Shown piece after piece: positions 1-8,495 of a DNA stretch of 64,000 bases. The first letter of the stretch is position 1, and the number at the start of each line of letters is the position of its first letter. The notes below the pieces were generated by a model. That model worked only from the letters and a program-made list of their open reading frames with translations, searched no databases and had not been told where the DNA came from. Source of the DNA: Actinomycetospora chiangmaiensis DSM 45062 (lineage in GTDB: Bacteria > Actinomycetota > Actinomycetes > Mycobacteriales > Pseudonocardiaceae); assembly GCF_000379625.1 (NCBI RefSeq), contig NZ_KB903229.1:432620-496619 (forward strand), written 5' to 3'. Position numbers and translations under genes: made by a program.

Positions 1-2
1 CG

Positions 3-1079
3 TCGGGCATCCAGGCCCGGCAGGCCGAGGAGGCCGGGCACGCCCAGGGCCCCGGCAGCGTGGACTCGGCCGCCGAGGTCGACGGCCCCGCCCGGGGCGC
101 CCTCGACCTCCCGACGTCGACGCCGCCGGTCGGCGCGGCCGGTGCCGCCGGCAGCGAGCGGTTGCTGCGGCCCTCGCCCGTGCCGCGCTCCCGCGGCCGC
201 CACGAGGCACCCGGCGGCGACTCGGTCGTCCTCGGTCGCCTCTCCGACGGCCCGGTTCCCGACGACGGGTCGGTGCGGTTCGCCGACGACGTCGCCGGGG
301 TGCCGATGGCCCTGCACGCCCTCGACGGCACCGTCGTCGACCGCACGTTCTCGGCCGCCGACGGCTCGTTCCGGCTGCACGCCCCGCTGCCCGGCAACTA
401 CGTCGTCGTCGCCAACCCGAGCACGTTCAAGCCGCACGCCGAGCTGGTCTCGCTCGACGGGGTGCCGGTGCACCGGGCCCTGGCGATGCGCCGGGCCACG
501 CCGGTCGGCGGCTCGGTCCGCGACACCGCCGACACGCCCGTGGTGGGCGCGACGGTGACCGTCACCGACGCGAGCGGCGGCGTCCGCGCCGTCCGCCGCA
601 CCGGGGCCGACGGCACCTGGGAGTGCCCCGAGCTGGACGCCGGGACCTACACGGTCGCCGTGCTCGCCCCCGGGCGGGAGCCGGTCGCGGAGCGGCTCGT
701 CGTCGCCGAGGCGTCCCCGGCCGGGCGTCGCAGCACGCGCCACGACGTCCGGGTGCCGGTCGCCCGCCACGCCGTGCGGGGACAGGTGCGGTCGAGTTCC
801 GGTGCCGCGGTGCCGGAGTCGCTCGTCGTGCTCATGGGCGCCGACGGCCGCGTCGTGGCCTCGACGGTCACCGACACCGCCGGGCGCTTCGCGGTCGAGG
901 ACCTGACGGAGGGCCGCTACCTGCTGACCGCGAGCGGGTTCGCGCCGGTCAGCGAGGAGGTCGACGTGGCGCCGGGTCGCCACGCGGCCGTCGAGCTCAC
1001 CGTCGACCCGCCCCGTCCGGTGGCGCCGGCGGTCGAGCAGGCCGACCCGCAGACCGCGCCGCTGCCGGTGGTGCGCTGA
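3..1079 (+). CDS. C-terminal part of a protein with tandem carboxypeptidase-regulatory-like beta-sandwich domains (5' end outside window)
   Basis: The frame is open from the first bases of the window to the stop at 1077-1079, so this is a 3' fragment; a GTG at 60 could start a shorter product but nothing marks it as real. After a linker rich in Ala, Gln and Glu there are about three repeats of some 80-90 residues with the pattern of CarboxypepD_reg/transthyretin-like domains: VxG..G.PV.GA.V...D..G......T..DG.F....L..G.Y.V. Examples are GTYTVAVLAPG near 660 and GRYLLTASGFAP near 915. Such domains are often appended to transporters or cell-surface proteins; the main domain is not visible. A strong hairpin terminator follows. 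Confidence 0.7.
   Translation, partial: SGIQARQAEEAGHAQGPGSVDSAAEVDGPARGALDLPTSTPPVGAAGAAGSERLLRPSPVPRSRGRHEAPGGDSVVLGRLSDGPVPDDGSVRFADDVAGVPMALHALDGTVVDRTFSAADGSFRLHAPLPGNYVVVANPSTFKPHAELVSLDGVPVHRALAMRRATPVGGSVRDTADTPVVGATVTVTDASGGVRAVRRTGADGTWECPELDAGTYTVAVLAPGREPVAERLVVAEASPAGRRSTRHDVRVPVARHAVRGQVRSSSGAAVPESLVVLMGADGRVVASTVTDTAGRFAVEDLTEGRYLLTASGFAPVSEEVDVAPGRHAAVELTVDPPRPVAPAVEQADPQTAPLPVVR
256..270 (+). repeat. dispersed 15-mer TTCCCGACGACGGGT, copy 1
   Basis: Exact copy inside the first CDS, encoding V-P-D-D-G in a loop just before a regulatory-like domain. Confidence 0.8.
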
Positions 1080-1098
1080 CCTCCGGCCCGCACGCCAC

Positions 1099-1135
1099 GG
1101 ACGGCCCCCTCGCGCACGCTGCGAGGGGGCCGTCC
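1099..1135. terminator. strong intrinsic hairpin
   Basis: A perfect 15-bp stem (GGACGGCCCCCTCGC paired with its complement) has a 7-nt loop. It sits between the convergent first CDS and ppa and can serve either strand. Confidence 0.75.
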
Positions 1136-1151
1136 GTTCGTCGGGGTGGCG

Positions 1152-1178
1152 GCACTGACCGACTTCGTCGGTCAGTGC
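1152..1178. terminator. hairpin overlapping the ppa stop codon
   Basis: A perfect 12-bp inverted repeat (GCACTGACCGAC) with a 3-nt loop includes the ppa stop codon at 1172-1174. It probably terminates ppa. Confidence 0.55.
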
Positions 1179-1663
1179 CCGTCGTGCTCCTCGGCGCGCT
1201 TGTAGGACTCGCGGATCTCCTGCTCGGCGTCGGCGCGGCCGACCCACTCGGCGCCCTCGACGCTCTTGCCGGGCTCGAGGTCCTTGTAGACCTCGAAGAA
1301 GTGCTGGATCTCGAGCCGGTCGTACTCCGAGAGGTGGTGGATGTCGCGCAGGTGCTCCTGGCGGGGGTCGCCCGCCGGCACGCAGAGCAGCTTGTCGTCG
1401 CCGCCCTTCTCGTCGGTCATGCGGAACATGCCGATCGTGCGGGACAGGATGATGCAGCCCGGGAAGGTCGGCTCCTGCACGAGCACGAGCGCGTCGAGCG
1501 GGTCCCCGTCGAGGCCCAGCGTGTTCTCGACGTACCCGTAGTCCGCCGGGTACTGCGTGGCGGTGAAGAGGGTGCGGTCGAGACGGAGCCGCCCGGACGC
1601 GTGGTCCATCTCGTACTTGTTCCGGTTCCCCTTGGGGATCTCGATCAGAACGTCGAAGTCCAC
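1172..1663 (-). CDS. ppa: inorganic pyrophosphatase
   Basis: 163 residues, the usual size of a family I soluble pyrophosphatase, which hydrolyses PPi to two Pi and pulls biosynthetic reactions forward. The N-terminus [18 protein letters not shown], the substrate-loop lysines and the metal-binding segment [11 protein letters not shown] are intact. The GTG start at 1663 is chosen because it gives the family N-terminus and has GTGAGGAC a few bases upstream; the frame stays open much further upstream without coding character. It is divergent from the dacB-like gene, as Rv3628 is from Rv3627c in M. tuberculosis. Confidence 0.95.
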   Translation of the reverse strand: MDFDVLIEIPKGNRNKYEMDHASGRLRLDRTLFTATQYPADYGYVENTLGLDGDPLDALVLVQEPTFPGCIILSRTIGMFRMTDEKGGDDKLLCVPAGDPRQEHLRDIHHLSEYDRLEIQHFFEVYKDLEPGKSVEGAEWVGRADAEQEIRESYKRAEEHDGH

Positions 1664-1927
1664 TACAGCGTCCTCACTGCGGTCGTCTGGGGCCGTCACC
1701 CGACCGGGGTCGGTGAACCCGCCGTCGGTCGCCTCTAGTGTGTCGTACGGGCCGCACCACGTGACGACGGCCGGGCGTGGGGCAGGTCGCACCGACGGCG
1801 ATACCGGGAGGTCCTCCTGACGGCGAGCGAGGTCGGTCACCGATCCGAGGGACAGGCCGGGGAGCGACCGACCAGTCACCGTGCGGAGGTCCCGCGCTCC
1901 CGCCGCATCCTGACGCGGGCGCTCGTC

Positions 1928-3289
1928 GTGCTGGTGGTGCTGGCCCTGATCGGGGGTCTCGGGACCGCGGCGGTGCTCACCGCGCCGAACCTCGCCCGCA
2001 CGCTGGGGCTGCCGGTGTCGGCCGCGGTCGACCCGCCGGCCGCCGTGGTCTTCCGGCCGCAGCTCGCCGCCCTGCCGGCCGCCGCGCCGACCCCGACGCC
2101 CGACGGCGTGGCCGCCGCCCTCGACGGCCGCACCGCGGGACTGGGCGACCTCACCGGGGTGGTGCTCGACCCGGCGTCGCCGCAGACGCCGCTGTGGAGC
2201 CGCAACCCCGGCGAGCCGCAGGTGCCGGCGTCGTCCACCAAGCTGCTCACGATGTCGGCCGCACTGCTCTCGCTGGACCCCGAGACCCGGCTGGCCACGA
2301 CGGTGACGGCGGGCCCGACGCCCGACTCGGTGGTCCTCGTGGGCGGCGGCGACGTGTCGCTGTCCTCGCTGCCCGACGGGCGCGAGTCGGTCTACCCGGG
2401 CGCGGCGCACCTCGACGACCTCGTCGCCCAGGTCCGGGCGGCCCGGGGCGGGCAGCCGCTGCGCACCGTGTACGTCGACACCTCCCGCTACACCGGCCCC
2501 GCCCTCGCGCCGGGCTGGGACCCGGTCGACATCGCGGGCGGGAACCTCGCCCCGATGGTCCCGACGATGCTCGACGGGGCCCGGCTCGACCCCACGGCCC
2601 TCGACGGCGCCCGCAGTGCGACCCCCGCGCAGGACGTGGGTACCGAGCTCGGGCGGCGCCTGGGCGCGACCGTCACCGTGCGCGACGGGACCGCCCCGGG
2701 CGGGGCGCCCGTCCTCGGTCGGGTGGAGTCGCCGCCGCTCACCGAGCTGGTGCACACGGCGATGACGAACTCGGACAACCTGCTCGCCGAGGCGCTCGGC
2801 CGGGAGGTGGCGATCCGGGAGGGCGCGCCGGCCTCGTTCGACGGGGCGGCGTCGTCGGTCCGGAAGGTCCTCGACGAGCACGGCATCGCCACGGGCGGCG
2901 TCACCACTGCCGACGCCTCCGGGCTCTCCACCGAGAACCGGATCCCGGCCTCCGTGCTCGCCGCGGTCCTCACCCCCGCGGCCGCGCCGACGACCGCCGA
3001 CCCGCGCACCGCGACGCTGCGCCCGCTGCTCGACGGGCTCCCGGTCGCGGCGGGGACGGGCACCCTCGTCGACCGGTTCGACAGCGGGTCCACCAACGCC
3101 GCCGGCCGGGGCTGGGTCCGCGCCAAGACCGGAACACTCACCGGCACGAACGCGCTCGCCGGGGTGGTCGCCGACACCGACGGGCGCCTGCTGGTGTTCG
3201 CGTTCATGTCCAACGGGCCCGACCCGGTCGGTGCCCGCCCCCGCCTCGACGCCCTCGCCACGGCGCTGCGCGGGTGCGGCTGCCGGTGA
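1928..3289 (+). CDS. dacB: D-alanyl-D-alanine carboxypeptidase/endopeptidase, PBP4 (DacB) type
   Basis: Penicillin-binding protein of the S13 family that trims peptidoglycan peptides outside the cell. The three active-site motifs are present: SSTK (Ser about 102), SDN (about 282) and KTG (about 400). An N-terminal hydrophobic helix acts as signal anchor. The GTG start used here lies inside that helix. A CTG at 1817, preceded by GGGAGG, would add a 37-residue cytoplasmic N-terminus ending in RRILTR, so the true start may be upstream. Orthologous by position to Rv3627c, between ppa and the DUF2342 protease gene. Confidence 0.85.
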   Translation: MLVVLALIGGLGTAAVLTAPNLARTLGLPVSAAVDPPAAVVFRPQLAALPAAAPTPTPDGVAAALDGRTAGLGDLTGVVLDPASPQTPLWSRNPGEPQVPASSTKLLTMSAALLSLDPETRLATTVTAGPTPDSVVLVGGGDVSLSSLPDGRESVYPGAAHLDDLVAQVRAARGGQPLRTVYVDTSRYTGPALAPGWDPVDIAGGNLAPMVPTMLDGARLDPTALDGARSATPAQDVGTELGRRLGATVTVRDGTAPGGAPVLGRVESPPLTELVHTAMTNSDNLLAEALGREVAIREGAPASFDGAASSVRKVLDEHGIATGGVTTADASGLSTENRIPASVLAAVLTPAAAPTTADPRTATLRPLLDGLPVAAGTGTLVDRFDSGSTNAAGRGWVRAKTGTLTGTNALAGVVADTDGRLLVFAFMSNGPDPVGARPRLDALATALRGCGCR

Positions 3290-3290
3290 T

Positions 3291-3343
3291 GTCAGCGGTG
3301 GCCCACGGCGTCCACGGCACGTCAGTGGTGGGCCACGGCTGAC
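3291..3343. repeat. two copies of the 23-bp GTCAGC..GCTGAC palindromic element
   Basis: The copy at 3321-3343 starts GTCAGTGGTG, ends CACGGCTGAC and is nearly self-complementary. The copy at 3291-3313 shares the first 19 positions and loses the right end. They lie between the dacB stop and the next promoter. The same family occurs at 20576-20670 and 61848-61870. Confidence 0.7.
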
Positions 3344-3365
3344 GTCGGGTGCCCACCGGAATCCG

Positions 3366-3371
3366 TACGGT
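3366..3371 (+). promoter_or_regulatory. -10 box TACGGT of a leaderless promoter
   Basis: TACGGT ends 7 nt before the GTG at 3379, the spacing expected when transcription starts at the start codon. Confidence 0.5.
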
Positions 3372-3378
3372 GGACGGT

Positions 3379-4449
3379 GTGACCGCCACCAGCGAGCGCC
3401 CCGCGACCGGACTGCCCGTGCGCTGGGACCTCGCCGTCGCCACCGGCTCGCGGCTCGTGCCGCCCGGACCCGCCGTCGACCGGACGGAGGCCGGCGCGGA
3501 GGTCGCGCGCCTCGCGGCCGGCGCCCGGATCGGCGAGGGACACGTCCGGGAGCTCACCGGGCTCGGCGCCGGGCACGACATCCCCGACGCCGCCGTGGTC
3601 GACCGCCCCGGGTGGATCGCCTCCGGCGTCGAGGGCATCCGCACCCTGACCTCCGAGGTCCGGCTCCCCACCGCCGCGCGGACGTCGCCCGGCCTGCTCA
3701 CCCGCGCCGCCGCGGGCATGACCGCCACGGTGGCGGGCGCGCAGATGGGCGGCCTGCTCGCCTTCCTGTCCACGAAGGTGCTCGGCCAGTACGACCCCTT
3801 CGCCGGTCCCGAGAACGCCGGTCACCTGCTGCTCGTCGCCCCGAACGTCACGGCGGCGCGCCAGGCCCTCGAGGTCGACGCCGAGGACTTCGCGCTGTGG
3901 GTCTGCGTGCACGAGGCCACCCACCGGCTGCAGTTCACCGCCGTCCCGTGGCTGCGCGACCACTTCCGGAACGAGGTCACGGCCTTCGCCTCCGGCATGG
4001 AGAGCGGCGTCTCCGCGGCGCTCGACCGGCTGCCCGAGATCACCCGCGCGATCCGCACGCGCAGCGACGTCTCGATGCTCGAGCTGCTCCAGGGACCCGA
4101 GCAGGGCGCGATCCTCGACCGGCTGCTCGCGCTGACCACCCTGCTCGAGGGGCACGCCGAGCACGTCATGGACGAGGTCGGACCCGCGGTCATCCCGTCG
4201 GTCGCGACGATCCGCGGCCGCTTCTCCGCGCGCCGTCGCGGCGGCGGCCCGGTCGACCGGCTGCTGCGGGTGCTGCTGGGCGTCCAGGCGAAGGTGAAGC
4301 AGTACGAGCAGGGACGCGTCTTCGTCGACGAGGTCGTCGGCACGATCGGCATGGAGGGCTTCAACGCCGTCTGGACGTCCCCGGACACCCTGCCCCGCCG
4401 CTCGGAGATCACCGACCCGACGGCCTGGATGGACCGCGTCCACGGCTGA
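3379..4449 (+). CDS. zinc-dependent metalloprotease of the DUF2342 / F420-biosynthesis-associated family
   Basis: 356 residues. It carries a zincin motif HEATH (His178, Glu179, His182) followed by [14 protein letters not shown], the hallmark of the actinobacterial DUF2342 family (Rv3626c-like). The substrate is unknown. The protein looks cytosolic: no signal peptide, with one weakly hydrophobic stretch around residues 110-125. The GTG at 3379 is preferred over an upstream in-frame codon at 3349 because a -10 box sits between them. The order dacB, protease, tilS, hpt is conserved in mycobacteria, so the gene probably forms a unit with tilS and hpt. Confidence 0.88.
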   Translation: MTATSERPATGLPVRWDLAVATGSRLVPPGPAVDRTEAGAEVARLAAGARIGEGHVRELTGLGAGHDIPDAAVVDRPGWIASGVEGIRTLTSEVRLPTAARTSPGLLTRAAAGMTATVAGAQMGGLLAFLSTKVLGQYDPFAGPENAGHLLLVAPNVTAARQALEVDAEDFALWVCVHEATHRLQFTAVPWLRDHFRNEVTAFASGMESGVSAALDRLPEITRAIRTRSDVSMLELLQGPEQGAILDRLLALTTLLEGHAEHVMDEVGPAVIPSVATIRGRFSARRRGGGPVDRLLRVLLGVQAKVKQYEQGRVFVDEVVGTIGMEGFNAVWTSPDTLPRRSEITDPTAWMDRVHG

Positions 4450-4464
4450 GCCGGGGCCACGGGG

Positions 4465-5430
4465 ATGAGCCGGCTACCTGCCGCGACCGCCGAGGTCCGG
4501 CGCGCGCTGCGGCAGGCCCTTCCCGACGCCGGGCCGGGGCCGGTCCTCGTGGCGTGCTCGGGTGGGGCCGACTCGTTGGCGCTCGCCGCGGCGGCGACGG
4601 CGGTGTGCGACGACGTGCACGCGGTGGTGGTGGACCACGGGCTGCAGGCCGGGTCGGGCGAGGTCGCCGAGCGGGCCCGCGCACAGCTCGCCGGCCTGGG
4701 AGTGGCGGCGCGGGTGCGCGCGGTCGTCGTCGGGACCGGGCCGGACGGCCCCGAGGGGGAGGCGCGCCGCGTGCGGTACGCCGCGCTGCGGGAGGCCTCC
4801 GACGCGCTCGGCGGGGTGCCGGTGCTGCTGGGCCACACCCTCGACGACCAGGCCGAGACCGTGCTCCTCGGGCTCGGCCGGGGTGCGGGCGCCCGGTCGC
4901 TGGCGGGGATGCGCCCCTGGGACCCGCCGTGGTGCCGCCCGCTGCTCGGGGTCCGTCGCGCGACCACCCGGCAGGCATGCGTCGAGGCCGGGCTGCAGCC
5001 GTGGGACGACCCCCACAACGACGACCCGCGCTACACCCGCGTGCGGCTGCGCCACGAGGTGCTGCCGCTGCTGGAGGACGTGCTCGCGGGCGGCGTGGCG
5101 TCCGCCCTCGCCCGGACCGCCGCGCAGCTCGCCGACGACGACGCGGCCCTCACCGCCCTCGCGGAGGAGGTCCGCCGCGCGGCGGAGGACGACGACGGCG
5201 GCCTCGCCGCACCCGTCGTCGGGAAGGAGCCGGCGGCGGTCCGGCGGCGCGTGCTGCGGGCGTGGCTCGCGGCGCGGGGCGTGCGGGGGTGGGACGAGGC
5301 GCAGCTGCGGGCGGTCGACGCCCTCGTGGCCCGCTGGCGCGGACAGGGGCCGCCGTCACTCCCCGGCGGCTTGGAGGTGATCCGGACGCGTGGCAGGCTG
5401 ATGGTCCGTTCAGCGCGTACCGGGAAGTAG
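4465..5430 (+). CDS. tilS: tRNA(Ile)-lysidine synthetase
   Basis: 321 residues. The PP-loop motif SGGADS (residues 32-37) binds ATP; VVDHGLQ and LGHTLDDQAETVLLGLGRG are typical TilS N-terminal segments. The enzyme converts C34 of the CAU tRNA-Ile to lysidine so that it reads AUA codons, and is essential in bacteria. A reduced C-terminal domain, as in other actinobacteria, follows. It lies 15 bp after the DUF2342 gene and 21 bp before hpt, so it is probably co-transcribed with both (Rv3625c-Rv3624c order). One exact dispersed 15-mer lies in the linker near residue 250. Confidence 0.93.
   Translation: MSRLPAATAEVRRALRQALPDAGPGPVLVACSGGADSLALAAAATAVCDDVHAVVVDHGLQAGSGEVAERARAQLAGLGVAARVRAVVVGTGPDGPEGEARRVRYAALREASDALGGVPVLLGHTLDDQAETVLLGLGRGAGARSLAGMRPWDPPWCRPLLGVRRATTRQACVEAGLQPWDDPHNDDPRYTRVRLRHEVLPLLEDVLAGGVASALARTAAQLADDDAALTALAEEVRRAAEDDDGGLAAPVVGKEPAAVRRRVLRAWLAARGVRGWDEAQLRAVDALVARWRGQGPPSLPGGLEVIRTRGRLMVRSARTGK
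5211..5225 (-). repeat. dispersed 15-mer TTCCCGACGACGGGT, copy 2 (inverted)
   Basis: Exact reverse-complement copy inside tilS, encoding part of P-V-V-G-K in a variable linker. Confidence 0.8.
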
Positions 5431-5451
5431 CGACGAAGGGGTCCGCTCGAG

Positions 5452-6006
5452 GTGTACGACGGCGACATCGCGTCCGTGCTCATCAGCTCCGAGGAGATCC
5501 AGACCAAGATCGGAGAGCTTGCGGACCAGATCGCCGCCGACTACGGCTCACCCGGCCCCGGGGAGCCGGACCTGCTGCTCGTCGGGGTGCTCAAGGGCGC
5601 GGTCATGTTCATGACCGACCTGGCCCGCCGGCTCCCGGTGGCCACCCAGCTCGAGTTCATGGCGATCAGCTCGTACGGGTCCGCGACGTCGTCGTCGGGT
5701 GTCGTGCGCATCCTCAAGGACCTCGACCGGGACATCTCCGGGCGCCACGTCCTGATCGTCGAGGACATCATCGACTCCGGCCTGACGCTGTCGTGGCTGC
5801 GCAAGAACCTCGAGTCGCGCGGGCCCGCGTCGCTGCACGTGGTGACGCTGCTGCGCAAGCCCGAGGCCGCGAAGCTCGACGTGGACGTCAGCTACATCGG
5901 GTTCGACATCCCGAACGAGTTCGTGGTCGGGTTCGGGCTGGACTACGCCGAGCGGTACCGCGACCTCCCCTACATCGGGACGCTCGACCCCTCCGTGTAC
6001 GCCTGA
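5452..6006 (+). CDS. hpt: hypoxanthine phosphoribosyltransferase
   Basis: 184 residues, normal for Hpt. It converts hypoxanthine or guanine plus PRPP into IMP or GMP in purine salvage. The PRPP-binding motif VEDIIDSG (103-110) and the base-proximal segment near [14 protein letters not shown] are intact. GTG start with a purine-rich leader just after tilS. In mycobacteria ftsH follows directly; here about 6.8 kb of other genes intervene. A strong hairpin ends the unit. Confidence 0.95.
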   Translation: MYDGDIASVLISSEEIQTKIGELADQIAADYGSPGPGEPDLLLVGVLKGAVMFMTDLARRLPVATQLEFMAISSYGSATSSSGVVRILKDLDRDISGRHVLIVEDIIDSGLTLSWLRKNLESRGPASLHVVTLLRKPEAAKLDVDVSYIGFDIPNEFVVGFGLDYAERYRDLPYIGTLDPSVYA

Positions 6007-6010
6007 GCGT

Positions 6011-6037
6011 CACTCCCGGGTCACACACCCGGGAGTG
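6011..6037. terminator. intrinsic terminator after hpt
   Basis: A perfect 11-bp stem CACTCCCGGGT/ACCCGGGAGTG with a 5-nt loop begins 5 bp after the hpt stop. Confidence 0.75.
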
Positions 6038-6086
6038 CGCTGCCGGATCGTCACCCCCCGGGCGCAACGGGCAGCGCGGCTGGCCC

Positions 6087-6092
6087 TAGTGT
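6087..6092 (+). promoter_or_regulatory. -10 box TAGTGT of a leaderless promoter
   Basis: TAGTGT ends 7 nt before the ATG at 6100. It favours that start over the in-frame GTG at 6091, which overlaps the box. Confidence 0.5.
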
Positions 6093-6099
6093 GCGCCGC

Positions 6100-7782
6100 A
6101 TGGCGGCTGGTGCCCGGCGACTCTGGATCGTGAACGGGCTGGTCGTTCTGCTCGTGCTCCTCGCCGCGGGCGGGACGGTGTACGGCCTGACGAGGAGTGC
6201 GGACAGCTCGAACGCCTCGCTGCGGACGACGCCCGTCGGGCGCGGCACCGTGGCCGAGACGATCAGCGCGGCCGCCACGGTGACGAGCGCGACGAGCGCG
6301 ACCCTGAACTTCTCCAGCAGCGGCCGGATCGCCGAGGTGCGGGTCCGGCTGGGCGACCGCGTCACCAAGGGACAGACGGTCGCCCGCCTCGACGGCGAGT
6401 ACGCGCAGGCCAGCCTCGACGCCGCGGACGCCCAGGTCGCGGCGGCCGAGCAGCAGCTCGACGACGCCCACTACCAGCAGGACCACCCGCAGTCGACGCA
6501 GCAGCAGGCCGCGGGGACCGGGACGACGGCGGGTCAGGCCGGACAGGCGCCCACGCAGCAGCGTGCGGCCGCCCCGGCCGCCCCGGCCGCCCCGGCGGCC
6601 CCGACAGCACCGACGACGGGCGCTGGCGGGTCGACGACGAGCACCGGCGCGGCGGGGGGCGGAACGTCCGCCGGCACTGCGCAGCCCCCGCAGGGCGGGC
6701 TCGTCACCATCAACCGCTTCGCCGGGGACGGCTCCGGCGTCGAGCAGGTCCGGCCGATGGCCGACCAGACCGGCGGGGGGACCAACGGCGGGACCGGCGG
6801 CACCACCGGGACCGGCACTGCCTCGACGTCGGGAACCGGGCAGGCCGGCGGGACCACCGCTCAGACGTCGGCGGACCCGGGCGAGGCGGCGGTCCGCAAC
6901 GCCGAGTCCCAGCTCGCGCAGGCGAACGCGACGCGGGTGCAGTCGTTCCAGAACACCCAGAACCTCGACCTGGTAGCCCCGGCCGACGGCACCGTCGTCA
7001 GCCTGGACGGGGTCGCCGGGCAGCTGGCCGGACCGCAGGGCGTCGTGGTGAGCCAGACCGGGACCGGCAACCCGGCGGGCGGGCGGCTGCCCGACGGGTC
7101 GGCGCTCTCCAGCGGCGCGGGCTCGGGCCAGTCGGCCACCACGGGCGGCGGCGGTGCCGCGACGGGCGGCGGGTCCGCGTCGGGTGGCGCGACCGCGTCG
7201 AACGCGACGGCCCCCCAGACCGCGCCCGCGGTGATGACCATCGCGAACCTCGGGGCGATGCAGGTGCTCGCCCAGGTACCCGAGCTCGACGTCGCGAAGG
7301 TCGCGACGGGACAGACGGTGGCGGTGTCGGTGAACGCCCTGCAGGGGCAGAAGCTGCCGGGCACCGTGATGTCGGTGAACATGCTGCCCGGGTCGCAGGC
7401 GACCGTGCAGTACGGCACGGCCGTCGCGATCACCGCGCCGCCGCCCGGGCTGCGGCCGGGGATGTCGGCGAGCGTCTCGATCACCGTGGCCCAGGCGAAC
7501 GACGTGACGTTCCTGCCCTCCGTAGCCGTCACGCCGGTGGGCGGACCGGACAGCGGCCAGGGGACGGTTCAGGTCCTCCAGCCGGACGGGACCTCTCTCG
7601 AGCGGACGATCGGCACGGGCCTGTCGTCGGACACGGTCACCCAGGTGACCTCGGGTCTCTCGCTGGGCGACCTCGTGGTGCTGCCCGACCAGTCGGCGTC
7701 GAGTGCGGCGAGCCTGCGCGGGTTGCGCGGCGGCGGCAACGGCGGCAACGGGGGCGGCGGTTCGGGCGGCGCCGGACGATGA
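6100..7782 (+). CDS. HlyD/MacA-type efflux adaptor (membrane-fusion-like) protein
   Basis: 560 residues: one N-terminal membrane helix (LWIVNGLVVLLVLLAAGG), a split biotinyl-lipoyl-like domain (AEVRVRLGDRVTKGQTVARLDGEYAQASLDAA and later LVAPADGTVVSLDGVAGQ), and a beta-barrel region (VPELDVAKVATGQTVAVSVNALQGQ, GMSASVSI). Two long Ala/Gly/Thr-rich low-complexity inserts (about 135-265 and 320-380) interrupt the coiled-coil hairpin and the lipoyl half. Its stop overlaps the start of the ABC ATPase gene by 4 bp (ATGA), so it is the first gene of a MacAB-like operon. The exported substrate is unknown; with no outer membrane channel expected, the adaptor probably acts on the outer face of the cytoplasmic membrane. 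Confidence 0.85.
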   Translation: MAAGARRLWIVNGLVVLLVLLAAGGTVYGLTRSADSSNASLRTTPVGRGTVAETISAAATVTSATSATLNFSSSGRIAEVRVRLGDRVTKGQTVARLDGEYAQASLDAADAQVAAAEQQLDDAHYQQDHPQSTQQQAAGTGTTAGQAGQAPTQQRAAAPAAPAAPAAPTAPTTGAGGSTTSTGAAGGGTSAGTAQPPQGGLVTINRFAGDGSGVEQVRPMADQTGGGTNGGTGGTTGTGTASTSGTGQAGGTTAQTSADPGEAAVRNAESQLAQANATRVQSFQNTQNLDLVAPADGTVVSLDGVAGQLAGPQGVVVSQTGTGNPAGGRLPDGSALSSGAGSGQSATTGGGGAATGGGSASGGATASNATAPQTAPAVMTIANLGAMQVLAQVPELDVAKVATGQTVAVSVNALQGQKLPGTVMSVNMLPGSQATVQYGTAVAITAPPPGLRPGMSASVSITVAQANDVTFLPSVAVTPVGGPDSGQGTVQVLQPDGTSLERTIGTGLSSDTVTQVTSGLSLGDLVVLPDQSASSAASLRGLRGGGNGGNGGGGSGGAGR

Positions 7783-8495
7783 CCGGGCGCGTCGCGGTGC
7801 GGCCGGACGTGCCGGTGCTCGACGTCCGGTCGATGTCGAAGGTCTACGGCGAGGGCGAGACCGCGGTCCACGCCCTGCGCGAGGTCGACCTGCTCGTCCG
7901 CCGGGGCGAGTACGTCGCGGTGATCGGCCAGTCGGGCTCGGGCAAGTCGACGCTGCTCAACATCCTGGGCTGCCTCGACGCCCCGACGTCGGGTCGCTAC
8001 CTGCTCGAGGGGCTCGACGTCGCCGACCTCGACGACCGTCAGCAGTCGGTGCTGCGCAACCGACAGATCGGGTTCGTCTTCCAGTCGTTCAACCTGATCC
8101 CGCGCACCACCGCCTTCGCGAACGTCGAACTCCCGCTGGTCTATGCGGGGGTCCCGCGGCGCGTGCGGCGGGCGCGGACCCTGGCCGCGCTCGACGTCGT
8201 CGGCCTCGGGGAACGGACCGACCACCGTCCGAACCAGCTCTCCGGTGGTCAGCAGCAGCGGGTCGCCGTCGCCCGGGCCCTCGTCACCGCGCCCGCGCTC
8301 CTGCTGGCCGACGAGCCCACCGGCAACCTCGACTCCGCGAGCACGGCCGACGTCCTGGACCTCTTCGACGGTCTCCACGCCACCGGCCGCACCATCGTGA
8401 TCATCACCCACGACGCCGAGGTCGCCGAGCGGGCCGATCGCGTGGTCACCGTGACCGACGGTCGGCTGCGCGAGAGCTCCGGGGCCCGGCCGTGA
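7779..8495 (+). CDS. ABC transporter ATP-binding protein, MacB/LolD class
   Basis: 238 residues with Walker A GQSGSGKST (50-58), Q-loop FVFQSFNLIPRTTAFANVELPL, signature LSGGQQQR, Walker B LLLADEPTGNLDS and switch His in IITHDAEVA. The sequence around NLIPRTTAFANVELPLVYAGV is typical of ATPases that drive FtsX-fold permeases. It overlaps both neighbours by 4 bp, which indicates translational coupling with the adaptor and the permease. It energises mechanotransmission rather than classic substrate translocation in this class (known for MacB). Confidence 0.93.
   Translation: MTGRVAVRPDVPVLDVRSMSKVYGEGETAVHALREVDLLVRRGEYVAVIGQSGSGKSTLLNILGCLDAPTSGRYLLEGLDVADLDDRQQSVLRNRQIGFVFQSFNLIPRTTAFANVELPLVYAGVPRRVRRARTLAALDVVGLGERTDHRPNQLSGGQQQRVAVARALVTAPALLLADEPTGNLDSASTADVLDLFDGLHATGRTIVIITHDAEVAERADRVVTVTDGRLRESSGARP

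Noticed and set aside
1664..2881. Upstream extension of ppa to a 569-residue protein
   Set aside because: The extension has no pyrophosphatase similarity, lies antisense to dacB and the family N-terminus starts at 1663.
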